Assembly (NCBI GenBank): GCA_963920635.1
Contig: OY987303.1
Coordinates: 45,073,223 to 45,137,222, forward strand
Length of the DNA: 64,000 nucleotides
DNA from: Pseudeuparius sepicola
Lineage: Eukaryota > Arthropoda > Insecta > Coleoptera > Anthribidae
Reading direction: 5' to 3'
Shown: positions 13,613-23,899 of the stretch, piece by piece
Layout of the letters: each line of letters starts with the position of its first letter
Numbering within the stretch: the first letter of the stretch is position 1
Notes under the pieces: generated by a model
What the model was told of the DNA's origin: nothing
Databases searched by the model: none
Seen by the model: the letters and a program-made list of their open reading frames with translations, nothing else
Made by a program: the position numbers and the translations under genes

Positions 13613-14544
13613 TATATCAGAAGAATCGGTATTTCCACCTTTTGTATGCACACGTCTGTAGACCTGGATAAGACAACAAATGCCTGTGAATCTTTCCATA
13701 ATCATTTCGGTAGGTGTTTTTATTCTGCACATCCGAATATTTATAATTTTTTAGATGTACTAACCCAGATGCAATGCGAAATTTATATAAAAATTAACAG
13801 TGTAAATACACCTAGGAAAAGAAGAAATTTAAACTCGAAAAAAAGCAGCAACTTTTATTTACGAAACTTGACCAATATAAAAGCAAAGATATTAGTCCGC
13901 CTACAGTTTGTAAAGGCTGTTGCTTGGGTATATGCAGCTAATGCGAAGTAATTTAAGTTTTTTCCATGAATATTTATAATATAAGAGATATACAGGGTGA
14001 GTCAGAATGTATAGTAAATACTTTAAAGGGGTGTTCGGCAGATGATTTTAAGGGGGGTCTTTCATATAAAATTTTTCGATTTGGGCTTTCCTTGCCAAGT
14101 TAGGGTCTACAAGGTGACCCAAAACTATTTTTTTTATTTATATCTCAATAACGGCGCTACTTAAAAATTTGAAATTTGGTATGTGTTATCTACTTACTGG
14201 AAGACGCCTTAGGGTAGTTTATTCATTTACACAGTGCCCTAAAAAAGGGTAAAAACTAACAACTCCTATTAATTTTTTTGCTCAAACTTTTTGAGGTTAT
14301 CTTTTTGGTCTTGCAGGTCCATCATTTCAGTGTATCTTTTCATTTTGCAACAAAAGTCTACTCTTGTTTCATAACGATAAAATCAACCGTTTGCGTTGAA
14401 ATTGGCAAAACGTGCCCCAAAACAGGTGTTAACTTCAACATTCTAAACATAAAATTTTTAGTTATAAAGTAGCTAATGACCCAGCTGAATTATATGTAAA
14501 AAAGGTAATGGGTGAAGGTCAGTTACACTCCTGGGGAAAAACTT

Positions 14545-14600
14545 TTATTCCATAGCCAACGTTTCGATTTATTTAAAATCTTCTTCAGGGTTCTACAAAA
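14545..14600 (-). ncRNA. Hammerhead-ribozyme-like motif (minus-strand copy)
   Basis: On the minus strand this site reads CTGAAGA, A, GATTT, loop TAAAT, AAATC, GAAAC, GTT. That is the CUGANGA box, a 5-bp stem II and the GAAA box of a hammerhead, followed by the very short ACGU stem III and GUU cleavage triplet typical of Penelope-like retroelements. There is one A more than canonical after the CUGANGA box, and only a short part of stem I pairs (CC/GG). It lies near the outer end of the element, as expected for Penelope-like repeats. Confidence 0.5.
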
Positions 14601-15072
14601 AACAATGTGGTAATGTAATATAATACAAAATATGATAAGAAAAAAAAACAAGAAATAATACACGACAGTCAAAGAGTAAAAAAAAGGAGATTTATAATAA
14701 AATGTGAAAAATGTCAGAAACAAGCACACACAAAAAAAAGCCAATTAAAAATTTTTTTTTAAATATATATAGTGTACTCACCAGAAAAATCGCTTTCCCG
14801 AGTCAACAAATAATAATGAAAACAAGATACTTGTTAGATACATTTATGTGAGATCGAAACAATAAATAGGTTGTTGGTAGAGGCATACAAAGTTTGAGCT
14901 GACTGTTGTGGAGTATTAAAATGTGGTTAAAAATAATGTGGTTAAAAAAGGGGAGGAAGAACAAACAAACAAAAACGACAAGAAACAAAAAAGAAACCAC
15001 AAAAAAAACACATTGAAATATCCAGTTGACTAGAAATTAGGTATCACACAGTGGCAAAAGCAAATCTGCAAT

Positions 15073-15516
15073 TTAAAGGTTAATCTTATTAATAAGGTTA
15101 TAATAAGCCAAATTCAAACCATCAATGTCTCTCCGCGTGTTAACACTGTTGCTCCTTTTTATGTAAATCATTTCTTTTAATAGGCGTCTAGACAAGTTCC
15201 TTTCCTTACATTTAACCCTTGTATTGTCAAAGTCGAAATGATGGCCTTTCTCTCTACAATGTTCCACCAGGGCAGTAGGGTTAACTGAGTTTTTCTTAAG
15301 TGAATCACGACGATGTTCTGTAATTCGCTGTTTTAAATATCGTCCTGTTTGCCCAACATAAACTTTTTCACAATTTGTGCAAGGAGTACTATACACAAGG
15401 TTAGATTGAATCTCTTTTGGAATTTTTGATTTGATTTTTGAGAAAAAAAGGAGTCCTACAGTGTTGGAATTTGAGAAAGCAATTTCACTATTATCAGATT
15501 TAAGGATACCACGCAA
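15073..15516 (-). pseudogene. GIY-YIG endonuclease domain of a Penelope-like element
   Basis: The open frame gives about 147 residues. After an N-terminal linker come STPCTNCEKVYVGQTGR (the C-x2-C pair and the VY-x-GQTGR core of a GIY-YIG nuclease), then LKQRITEHRRD, an HCREKGHHFD segment and a conserved tail ending at a stop. In Penelope-like elements this domain nicks target DNA to start reverse transcription. The order (linker, C-x2-C, GIY-YIG core, R and EH residues) fits that family well. Upstream the frame is broken by a poly-A-like run and a stop, and no reverse transcriptase is present, so this is the 3' remnant of a longer ORF and not an independent gene. Confidence 0.85.
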
Positions 15517-15712
15517 TTTTATTTTTTTTTTTTACATTTTACATAATGTATTTTATAATATTTTTTTGAAATATTAGAATTATTATTGTTATGAGATAAG
15601 ATGTCGGTATAAAGAATTTTTTTTAATAAGGAGATTGGGTAATTATTTTTTAAAAGGAATTGTTCTATTAATTTTAAATTTTTTTGGTGGAATTGAGTAC
15701 TGGCAATTACAG

Positions 15713-15957
15713 AACATCGTCGTGATTCACTTAAGAAAAACTCAGTTAACCCTACTGCCCTGGTGGAACATTGTAGAGAGAAAGGCCATCATTTCGACTT
15801 TGACAATACAAGGGTTAAATGTAAGGAAAGGAACTTGTCTAGACGCCTATTAAAAGAAATGATTTACATCAAAAGGAGCAACAGTGTTAACACGCGCAGA
15901 TACATTGATGGTTTGAATTTGGCTTATTATAACCTTATTAATAAGATTAACCTTTAA
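15713..15957 (+). pseudogene. Second, truncated copy of the Penelope-like endonuclease
   Basis: The plus strand begins inside the endonuclease at the EHRRDSL region and runs through ALVEHCREKGHHFDFDN and SRRLLKEMIYIKRSN to the same terminal residues as the minus-strand copy. The catalytic core is missing. One shift of frame occurs before EHCREKG. It is nearly identical to the other copy, which supports a common insertion event. Confidence 0.8.
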
Positions 15958-16434
15958 ATTGTAGATTTGCTTTTGCCACTGTGTGATACCTAATTTCTAG
16001 TCAACTGGATATTTCAATGTGTTTTTTTTTGTGGTTTCTTTTTTGTTTCTTGTCGTTTTTGTTTGTTTGTTCTTCCTCCCCTTTTTTAACCACATTATTT
16101 TTAACCACATTTTAATACTCCACAACAGTCAGCTCAAACTTTGTATGCCTCTACCAACAACCTATTTATTGTTTCGATCTCACATAAATGTATCTAACAA
16201 GTATCTTGTTTTTATTATTATTTGTTGACTCGGGAAAGCGATTTTTCTGGTGAGTACACTATATATATATTTTATAAAAAAAAATTTTAATTGGCTTTTT
16301 TTGTGTGTGCTTGTTTCTGACATTTTTCACATTTTATTATAAATCTCCTTTTTTTTACTCTTTGACTGTCGTGTATTATTTCTTGTTTTTTTTTCTTATC
16401 ATATTTTGTATTATATTACATTACCACATTGTTT

Positions 16435-16490
16435 TTTGTAGAACCCTGAAGAAGATTTTAAATAAATCGAAACGTTGGCTATGGAATAAA
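16435..16490 (+). ncRNA. Hammerhead-ribozyme-like motif (plus-strand copy)
   Basis: This is the same motif as in the minus-strand copy: CTGAAGA at 16446-16452, stem II GATTT/AAATC at 16454-16468, GAAA at 16469-16472, then CGTTGG. It sits about 60-100 bases inside the outer end of the plus-strand Penelope-like copy. Activity would probably need a dimer because stem III has no loop. Predicted from sequence only. Confidence 0.5.
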
Positions 16491-16552
16491 AGTTTTTCCC
16501 AGGAGTGTAACTGACCTTCACCCATTATCTTTTTTACATATAAAATTTTTAC

Positions 16553-16900
16553 ATACCGCTTTCAAACGTTGCAGATAGACTGTACATTCAAAATAAGGAA
16601 AAAAATAGCAATTGGGCATTGGTCAAAACAGCATTACGTGCCTGCTTGAAATAGGGTGTTCAAAATTTGTTAAATTCAATCCACTGTACCATTTAAACTG
16701 AGAAAAAAATTCTTGTGAACAATGTACCAAAACTTATTAGCTTTCAAAATGGAAAGAATTGAATTTAACAAAATTTGAACACCCTATTTCAAGAAAACCA
16801 ATGCTGTTTTGACCAATGTCTAATTGGTATTTTTTCCTTATTTTGAATGTACAGTCGATCTGTAACGTTTGAAAGCGATAGGTAAAAATTTTATGTTTCG
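16553..16900. repeat. Central palindrome of the large foldback
   Basis: CTTTCAAACGTTGCAGATAG at 16559 and the following CATTCAAAATAAGG, GGTCAAAACAGCAT blocks return as complements up to CGTTTGAAAGCG near 16880. Around the centre, GTTAAATTCAAT and its complement form a second pair of arms. It is non-coding. Confidence 0.75.
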
Positions 16901-17738
16901 AATGTTGAAGTCAACAGGTGATTTGGGGCACGTTTTGCCAATTTCAACGCAAACGGTTGATTTTATCGTTATGAAACAAGAGTAGACTTTTGTTGCAAAA
17001 TGAAAAGATACACTGAAATGATGGACCTAGAAGACCAAAAAGATAGCCTCAAAACAGTTTGAGCAAAAAAATTAATAGGGGTTGTTAGTTTTTACCCTTT
17101 TTTAGGGCACTGTGTAAATGAATAAACTACCCTAAGGCGTCTTCCAGTAAGTAGATAACACATACCAAATTTCAAATTTTTAAGTAGCTCCGTTATTGAG
17201 ATATAAATAAAAAGAATACTTTTGGGTCACCCTATAGACCCGAATAACTTGGCAAGGAAAGCCCAAATCGAAAAATTTTATATAAAAGACCCCCCCTTAA
17301 AACCACCTGCCGAACACCCCTTTAAAGTATTTACTATACATTCTGACTCACCCTGTATGTCCATATGTATATTAATTATTATATAATGTGAATTTGCAAC
17401 TCTTATTTGTATTCATTTCAAAAGTTCCCATCCCCGTTGAGTTCGTTAAAAATTGCGGAAGTTATTTGCGATCAACACAAAGGTACATTTGATGGGTAGG
17501 TTGGGTTTTATAGTTTGGCCGAATTCAAGTGTCATAAATAAAGTACTTCATAGATTTTTGGCCGAGTTCAAGGGTAGGATTACCACAGCTACTTGCTTTG
17601 TGGCCGAATTCAAGTGCACCCGAAGAGGCTTGCGGATCTGAATCCGGAGGACCCAGTTGAGTGCGCTACGCCACACCTACCTCCCGCGAGTTCTAAATCC
17701 CAGCACTTCGAATTCTCGCCAGACCGACTTCTCGACAG

Positions 17739-18927
17739 GCCGACTTTTGCAACACCGCATTCGCCACACGATATCGTCGCCGACACCTAAATCCCAGGAG
17801 TCAGACTTTCCATGAAACCGAAGTCTAGCGAGGCAGACTTTTAGTTTGGTAACACTGCACGAAAAGCCTAGGTCCTGAGATTTAGGTTTCGCGAAAAGTC
17901 GGCCTTGGCACTTCGTGAGTGAGCAACGTATTTAATATCCAAAATAAAATAAAATATTTGTTTGTTATGTCCCTCTAATTTGACAAGTTCACATGGCACA
18001 TTTCCATACGTTTTCTTAAGAAAAGCGAGTCTAAAATGCAAGCAAGAGTATTTGGTACCTTTTGGTTTGAAATGAAGTCCATGGCTAGTTGTAGTGTAAG
18101 TAAGCATAAAACGCATTAGATTTTTCAGTTTCTTCTATAAAAAAATTTTCTATTTTCATTCTTGTATACAATACAAAATTCTCTGCCAAAATAATATCTA
18201 GAATTTTCGTTTTTTCAGCTGGTTCATCAGATCATCCCATAATTCCAAAATAGTGTTTATTCTTCTGCAATTCACAGTGATGTAACAGATACATTTTTTT
18301 CGGTATCTAGATACAGATACAGATACTCTCTGGCAGATGTATCTAGATACAGATACCGATACATTTTTTCCAAAGTATCTGGGTACAGATACAGATACGT
18401 TAAAAAAGTATCCAGATGCTTCCAGATACTTTCAGACACTATCAGTTAATTAAGAAAATTTCAGACTTCATAAGGCAATCAATATACTTATCTACTTAGA
18501 TATTTATGAAACAAGTGTGTGTGTAGGTAAAGTAGAATTGTTTAGACGAATGTGAGGTTTAGATTGAGACTAACTGCTAAATACTGGACGCAAAGACAAT
18601 TCGTTACCGTAAAAAGAAGGCAAATCATAATAAAGCTGGATATTTAAAATTTGGGACATTTTAAACGTCAGTAACTGACATACCAATAACCACAGAATAC
18701 CCCCTATAGCCTATAATAAGTCGCCATTTTTTTCGTCGAGTGGCGCCACCCGAGTCCGTAAACAACAATGAATTTTGACGTCATGCTCGGGTCTTTAATA
18801 TAGTGTTGGTCCAGGCCTACGTCACCCTTGCAATGCAACGTTGTCATATCAAAAGTCTGCCTCGCGAGACGACAACTTTGTGGAAAGTCTAGGTCCTGGG
18901 ATTTAGGTTTCGCGAAAAGTCGGCCTT
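17739..18927. mobile_element. TIR element with an internal dispersed repeat
   Basis: About 56 bases at 17788-17843 (CCTAAATCCCAGGAGTCAGA ... GCGAGGCAGACTTTT) match the complement of 18850-18905. The outer GGCCGACTTTT word is also shared (17726 and 18915 as complement). GGTCCTGRGATTTAGG occurs again at 17869, inside the left end. The interior (17930-18810) is a divergent inverted copy of 51.77-52.44 kb, including a stretch that would read HGLHFKPKGTKYSCLHFRLA on the minus strand; the other copy has stops in this frame, so it is a decayed coding region of unknown family. Confidence 0.6.
18300..18435. repeat. GATACA-type short tandem repeat
   Basis: Degenerate repetition of ATCTAGATACAGATAC units and variants (CAGATACCGATAC, GGTACAGATAC). 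It lies inside the TIR element at 17.7-18.9 kb and is non-coding. Confidence 0.7.
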
Positions 18928-19629
18928 GCCAGATGATTCGACCCAGTTATATTCGGAATTTCAAAGAAGTGAAAAAATATTTTCCGGAAACGTCTATGCT
19001 CTAGACATTTTTATTTTTTTTGTTATGACATCGAGGGATTTTATACACGACTCTAGGATACAGGGTGTCTATTGATGGAGGGCCACTCGAAATATCTTCA
19101 CAAATATGCATTTTTCGGAGAATTTTATCTTAAATCACCTTTGTGATGGGCTCTCTTTGTGTAAATACACATTTGAGACCCATGGCCTACTTTCCGAGAT
19201 ATTTTAAGAGTAACCGAACAATTTTTCTTAATGAAATTTGTGAGCAGACCAATCGCTTTATCAGAATTTGGAAAATGTCAAAGTATAGTGGGTGTTCTTT
19301 TATAGCATTTAAAAATTTTACTTAAGCAGGCCCGGGCATCGAATGACATACATTCATGTTTTCAGTACTTTTTTCACAACACCGTTGACTGACGTAGATA
19401 TCTATATAAAACTTCTCACCGCTATAGCTTTTTTGTCCTGGAAAACAGATGCCTCTGATGGCTAACAATGCATTTTGTTTATGGAAAGCTCATGGTGAAC
19501 CAAAAAAGTGTCATCCGTGAGCAGTCTTTTTTAATACGTCAGTAAACGATACAGCCTACTTGCAAATCTTTGAAATATCCCGCGAGGTACGTATTTGTTT
19601 CTCGCACATTTTTAAATTTGAACCCTTAA

Positions 19630-20285
19630 ATAATAAAAACAATAATAATAATTCTCACCCTCACAATACTCCAAACTAGGAGTATACCCCACAAGCAACT
19701 AAATGCTTGTGCGGCAGAGGGGGGCAATTACTATTATTTTGTCTTCGTTATAATGTTATAATTTAGTATTTAAGCGGTAAGAGAGCACCCACTAAACCGT
19801 GGCATTTTTTTTAAATTACCCCCTACATTAGTTACTGTAGTCAACTTAACAATAGTGCATATTGATATATTACTCAACGAATGGTTATAATAACCCGAAC
19901 GAGTAATGACCATAACTCGCGAGTTGAGTCTGTGCATTTTCTCCGACTGTTAGATATACAGTGTGTCCACGGATTGAGTTAACAAGTAAAAAACTTTTTA
20001 TCCTTCATTAAAACTTTTGCTGCAAAATAATTAAAATTGGTATAATATAGTGGATATAAAATGCAAGTGAGTGGAAAAGATACAGGACTACAGTACTTCT
20101 ATTTCTAATTTTATAGAGAAGCAATTTTTGGTGTTTGTGTGGACCGGTTTAAATATAATAATACTAATAATAATTCTCACCCTCATAATACTCAACTAAG
20201 AGTAGGGTACCCCAGATGCATCCAAATGCGTGTGCAGTTGAGGGATGGCATTTACCAGGTATCATTTCGTTTTCGTTCCCTTTTG
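19630..20285. repeat. Two direct copies of a ~120-bp repeat, ~520 bp apart
   Basis: AATAATAATTCTCACCCTCA followed by AATACTC..ACTA.GAGTA and a CAAATGCGTGTGC/TAAATGCTTGTGC segment occurs at about 19640-19745 and again at about 20160-20275, same orientation, moderately diverged. A TACAGTGTGTCCACGG terminus-like word lies between them at 19958, and TACAGGGTGTC lies upstream at 19060. There are no genes. Confidence 0.55.
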
Positions 20286-20820
20286 CATGAAAACTACTTT
20301 TCTATTAAGCCGACATTTAGATAATTTATTCCGGCTTCTTCAGGGCACTTCAATGCGAAAATTACTTGTTTATTCAACAATTTAGAGAAATATATACCTA
20401 CTTAATATACTTACAAGCAAGAATTTAGTGGTAATATCACTGTTATGTCTGTGGCAATAATAATAATCAAATCACTAATTTGGAAGCAAAATCAACTGAA
20501 TCAAAACTGACGGATTGTTTTCTTTGTATTGTATCGAATATCGAGCCACAACCTTCTCGAACTTCCAAGCCCTGTGCAAACATGTGGCAACGCCGCAGCG
20601 GGTCGGTTCAACGGGTCTACGCAGTCTAGTTAGCCTAAAGCCCGCTACAGACTATGCATGTATTCGCGACTCGTGATGCGCGATGCGTGATTCGTCCAGT
20701 TCGTTCGTAGCAATTTGCAAAAAGAGCATGCGGACTATGCGTTTGTTCACGATTCATTCATGTTCGCAGTTAGTTCGCGGAATATATATTTGTGAGCAAA
20801 GAGCAAACCCATATTAATTT

Positions 20821-20940
20821 ATGGAGAGCGATGATGATCTGGCATTAATAGCTAGTGCTCTTTTTATAATCATGGCGCAAAAGAAGAAGAAGTTTTTAAA
20901 CAAACGGAAAAACGCAGATGCGGGTGTGTATCTCTATTAA
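20821..20940 (+). pseudogene. N-terminal fragment of a Harbinger-type transposase
   Basis: ATG at 20821 opens MESDDDLALIASALFIIMAQ followed by a run of lysines (KKKKFLNKRK), the usual acidic-hydrophobic-basic start of insect Harbinger nuclease/transposases. The frame stops after 40 codons where it runs into the oppositely oriented MADF fragment. No catalytic residues are present. Confidence 0.55.
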
Positions 20941-21089
20941 AAAATTTTAAAGGCATCGCTTTTTATTCCTATTTTTTTATCTTTATCCCTTGAATCCCAC
21001 AAATAACGCAATTGTTCAATTTCATAGATGAAATCTAGAACGCGTACCTCAGACTATTCATATCCTTGCTTGTCATCTTCTTCGGCCAT
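20937..21089 (-). pseudogene. MADF-domain fragment of a Harbinger element
   Basis: On the minus strand ATG at 21089 opens MAEEDDKQGYE, an in-frame stop, then VLDFIYEIEQLRYLWDSRDK. The FIYEIEQ..YLWD pattern matches the start of MADF (Myb/SANT-like) DNA-binding domains, which Harbinger elements encode beside the transposase. It is truncated at about 50 codons. Confidence 0.55.
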
Positions 21090-21326
21090 TGTTTTTAATA
21101 ATCTATGCTACACTGCAGTACCTCGAAACAATAAACTAGCGCGCACACAACGAATGGACGAAAAAATTATGAACACTTCCGAATTTCGGCGAATACCGCC
21201 TCCAAGAGCAATCACCAGGCGAACACACGAACCGTGTTGTTTACGAATCGATTTTTAACGATCAAGTCCGTACACACGATTCGCGAATACCTATAGGTAC
21301 ACGCTTAGTCTGTAGCGAGCTTAAGG

Positions 21327-21640
21327 GGTACCACACGACTTGCGAGATCTTGCGAGATGCATGATTCGCGGGCAATTCGCGAATAGTGTGTATAGACTTT
21401 TCCGTTAAAAATCTATTCGTAAACAACACGGTTCGTGTTATTAAAAACAATGGCCAAAGAAGATCACAAGCAAGGATATGAGTGGTCTGATGTACGCGTT
21501 CTGATTTCATCTATGAAATTGAACAATTGCGTTATTTGTGGGATCCAAGGAATAAAAAAATAGGAATAAAAAGCGATGCCTTTAAAATTTTTGAATAGCA
21601 ATACACACCCGCATCTGCGTTTTTTACGAAAATATACACG
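21327..21640 (+). pseudogene. Second Harbinger-derived fragment with a MADF start
   Basis: Directly right of the Harbinger element begins a related sequence (CCACACGACTTGCGAGATC, ATTCGCGAATAG). ATG at 21450 opens MAKEDHKQGYEWSDVRVL; after a one-base loss relative to the other copy it continues as DFIYEIEQLRYLWDPRNKK and IKSDAFKIFE to a stop at 21596. Together with 20.91-21.12 kb it forms an inverted pair of about 190 bases. It is a broken gene. Confidence 0.55.
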
Positions 21641-22250
21641 GAAGTATAGGTAAGTATTTATAATAAGTAGGTACTATTGGCAAATTAGGGCAAATAGAGC
21701 GGACTACATTTGTAAGTCGAATTTTTGTGAGAATGTTTCGCATAGTGTACCGCCAGGCAAATGATAATTTATCTTCCCTTATGGTTAAATTTTCTTAAAT
21801 ATACATATAATATAAACAAGGAATGCACATAAAACTGCATGTTGTGAAGGAGAGCAATCTCTTCTGATTGAATTGGCAGTTATAGTTTAGAGTTAATTTC
21901 ATAATTCATATAAGTAGCTTTTGGCTTTAAAGTTAAAGAAACATTTGCGACAATACTAAGCAATGTTTTGATTATTACAAAACCTAGTTTTATTTAAAAG
22001 GGTATATTTATTTTAGTTTGTTTATGGAATTGGCCCTTAATCATTTTATTTTTAAATTTTCGTCCTTTGGAATTTGGGAAGCTCAAAATAAATACAAGTT
22101 TACCGTTTGCCGCCAAGCAATGAAAACCTGGCTACTTCAAGGTATTATTACGATTTGAGTTATAACCATGTAGGTATACAACTAAGTTGTAGCTTCCCTC
22201 AACGGTTCTATAACTTCTTTCGCTTCTTACTTCGAACCTTTACAAATGTT

Positions 22251-22410
22251 TCAGTTTTGCACAAACAACAATTTATAAAAAAAGCTTGCCAGCACATCGG
22301 GCAGACTGTTTCCAGCCAGGGACACATTGCCCCGTCGCGTCGTAGCATCTCGCGATGGCGATGGTATCTACAAGCGTTGGATGAAGGAATAAATAATCAC
22401 TCAACACTAC
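22251..22410 (+). CDS. Possible internal exon of unknown gene
   Basis: A pyrimidine-rich tract ending ATGTTTCAG precedes an open frame reading LHKQQFIKKACQHIGQ ... PSRRSISRWRWYLQALDEG and ending at a consensus-like donor (CTACAAGTAAGT). The frame is open throughout and its codons are not especially AT-biased. I do not recognise the product; RRSISRWRWYLQ suggests a DNA-contacting helix of a transposable element protein, but this is speculation. No neighbouring exon was found. Confidence 0.25.
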
Positions 22411-22740
22411 AAGTAAGTTTCTTGTAAACTGACAGGAATTGACATGACGCGGAGGAGACCCGCAAGTCCTGTTGCCAAGTTTCTCAACTTCAGGGCTTTC
22501 CTAGAGTCGACTGTGATCGATCCATTATTTATATCAACCACAGGCACCACAGCCCATAGCCCACTTTTCGTAACGAAAGTTGAGCTTGAACTATTACGAG
22601 TTTATAACACATACGCTTTTGGCCCTATTGCGCACGGCAAGGCGCAGGGAACGAAAAGAGTTGTATTCTCCGCCATTTCTAACTCTGTATTGGCAGTTTG
22701 ATTGGTGGCTACCTTATTCCCTGTTTAAATATTTTTATAC

Positions 22741-23500
22741 AATTACAAGAAAAGGTGATAATATGCAAACACTCAAAGTTAACAAAAAGAAAAAACTAGT
22801 AACCACATACACGTGTTTCATGCTATTTGGCAATCATCAGTACGGTGTAACATTAACCAAATCAAAAGATAGGCATACTTTGGGAAACAACAAATGAAGT
22901 CCAGGCAGGAGCCAACAGCACATTTGCAGCTTCAGTCAGCACATCCCCTATTTTGGGGCTTGTACTAACATCGCCACGGAGGCTGCTAAAGCGACCTGCG
23001 TGGAAATCTTCATAACCCAAGATACAATGACAATAAGGATGTAAGATTAGCGAGTGTAAATGTAATAATTACAAGAAAAGGTGATAATGGGCAAACACTC
23101 AAAGTTAACAAAAAGAAAAAACCAGTAACCGCATACACGTGTTTCATGCTATTTGGCAATCATCAGTACGGTGTAACATTAACCAAATCAAAAGATAGGC
23201 GTGATTTGGGAAGCAACACAAGAATGAAGTCCATAGGCAGGAGCCAACAGCACATTTGCAGCTTCAGTCAGCACATTCCCTATTTTGGCTCCTGCCTGGA
23301 CTTCATTTGTTGCTTCCCAAATCATGCCTATCTTTTAATTTGGTTAATGTTACACCGTACTGATGATTGCCAAATAGCATGAAACACGTGTATGGGGTTA
23401 CTAGTTTTTTCTTTTTGTTAACTTTGAGTGTATGCCCATTATCACCTTTTCTTGTAATTATTATTACATTTACACTCGCTAATCTTACATCCTTATTGTT
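22741..23500. mobile_element. Two adjacent copies of the foldback family seen at 1.4-1.95 kb
   Basis: ACAAGAAAAGGTGATAATATGC at 22744 begins one copy that runs through the GCCACGGAGGCTGC block to GGATGTAAGATTAGCG at 23055. A second copy starts at 23067 and folds back from about 23285 to 23480 (GCTCCTGCCTGGACTTCATT onwards as complement). The parts are nearly identical to the element at 1395-1951, showing recent spread or conversion. Confidence 0.7.
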
Positions 23501-23649
23501 ATTTTTATACAGTTAATAAAATTTAATTATATTTTTTGAAGGCGCCTGTAAAATCATAGTCACCCTGGCATGTATTTTTAAGAACTGCTTTTATTTTTAA
23601 TCGCGATTTTTTCTTGATATTTTGAATGGTTAATAGCTTTAATCAAAAA

Positions 23650-23899
23650 ATGACGTACTGCGTAAAGCATTGTAAAAATGCGAACAGACTTTTACATCCA
23701 GATTGTGAAATTGCATTCAATAGGTATGTATATAAATATAATTTTTGGCCAAATAATTTTAATAATTTTGATATACTCTGATTTCTTGCTTATTTTTAGA
23801 TTTCCGGTTTCCAAGCGAAGACACTAAATTTAGAAAGGCGCTTAGTAGGTTCTCTAAGTGTCATCGACCCTATCTGAAGAAGCAGCGGAGTCAAAATTG
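23650..23899 (+). pseudogene. THAP-like zinc finger remnant with one intron
   Basis: ATG at 23650 opens MTYCVKHCKNANR ... EIAFNR up to a donor (AG|GTATGT, 23723/23724). An acceptor TTATTTTTAG ends at 23799. The next exon continues FPVS and, after a frameshift, SEDTKFRKALSRFSK to a donor (TTG|GTAAGA at 23900). C-x3-C near the start followed by FxRFP is the order of a THAP domain, found in P-type transposases and some host factors. The rest of the finger is not legible. No downstream catalytic part was seen. Confidence 0.4.

Larger units (their letters stand above)
11600..13951 (+). pseudogene. MULE-family transposase, broken
   Basis: Pieces of a FLYWCH zinc finger plus MULE transposase appear in order on the plus strand and match the better preserved protein at 58.5-59.9 kb. 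They are: a cysteine/HSH-containing N-terminal part near 11620-11950 (QHSHDPEAQNK, then a basic stretch); the first catalytic Asp in YADGTFENCP near 12740-12769; the second Asp and Cys-His pair in VTDFEKSIHNVL...GCRFHLAQTWWRKI at about 12940-13060; and the catalytic Glu in NACESFHNHFG near 13680, followed by the SAHPNIYNF tail ending at 13951. About 700 bases of foreign sequence separate the N-terminal and catalytic parts, a 364-bp MITE splits the catalytic part, and there are stops and frameshifts. It is not functional. Confidence 0.85.
14461..16540. mobile_element. Head-to-head pair of 5'-truncated Penelope-like elements
   Basis: Two copies of the 3' part of a Penelope-like element face away from each other: the minus-strand copy runs from about 15715 down to 14461, the plus-strand copy from about 15716 up to 16540. 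Their 3' regions match nearly base for base in inverted orientation (GGAGTGTAACTGACCTTCAC at the outer ends). The 11-mer TAAAATTTTTA flanks the pair at 14450-14460 and 16541-16551, and it occurs only once at the matching place in the other arm of the host foldback, so it is a good target-site duplication. Reverse transcriptase is missing; only part of the linker before the endonuclease (LIEQFLLKNNYPISLLKK, minus strand, about 15640-15700) remains. Confidence 0.8.
13991..17357. mobile_element. Large foldback element (TACAGGGTGAGTC ends) split by a Penelope-like insertion
   Basis: The left arm, about 13991-14460 (TACAGGGTGAGTCAGAATG inward), and the right arm, about 16880-17357, are reverse complements over roughly 450 bases, including the AACGGTTGATTTTATCG block. 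The centre is another palindrome (16553-16900). TA dinucleotides flank the CAGGGTG termini, the target preference of Tc1/mariner-type elements. Without the Penelope-like insert (14461-16540) the element would be about 1.3 kb. It lies just after the stop codon of the MULE copy-1 pseudogene. Confidence 0.8.
11345..17622 (+). mobile_element. Decayed MULE DNA transposon (copy 1) with nested insertions
   Basis: The limits are set by inverted terminal regions carrying an iterated motif, (CA)CTTGAATTCGGCCA. It occurs at 11353 and 11413 on the left and, as the reverse complement, at 17516, 17559 and 17601 on the right. AAGAGGC lies just outside both ends (11338-11344 and 17623-17629), consistent with an eroded ~9-bp target duplication; MULEs are known to make 8-11 bp duplications. 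Between the ends is a MULE transposase pseudogene. About 3.7 kb of the length is later insertion: a foldback at 13249-13612 and a larger foldback at 13991-17357 that contains a Penelope-like pair. Without these the element is about 2.5 kb. Confidence 0.7.
20639..21321. mobile_element. Internally deleted PIF/Harbinger element
   Basis: The ends are AGCCCGCTACAGACTATGC (20639-20657) and the complement of AGCTCGCTACAGACTAAGC (ending 21321), 17 of 19 bases matching. TAA lies directly outside both ends (20636-20638 and 21322-21324), the 3-bp target duplication typical of PIF/Harbinger. The 683-bp interior holds the start of a transposase reading right and the start of a MADF-domain gene reading left, so the two characteristic Harbinger genes are represented but truncated. 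A related fragment follows directly to the right. Confidence 0.8.

Noticed and set aside
14523..16514. Hydrophobic, F/Y-rich short frames in the Penelope-like 3' regions
   Set aside because: They come from T-rich 3' UTR sequence present in both inverted copies, and do not represent membrane proteins.
17630..17700. tRNA-like promoter boxes (minus strand) next to the MULE right end
   Set aside because: GGATTCAGATCC has an extra base compared with a B-box and no tRNA fold can be drawn.
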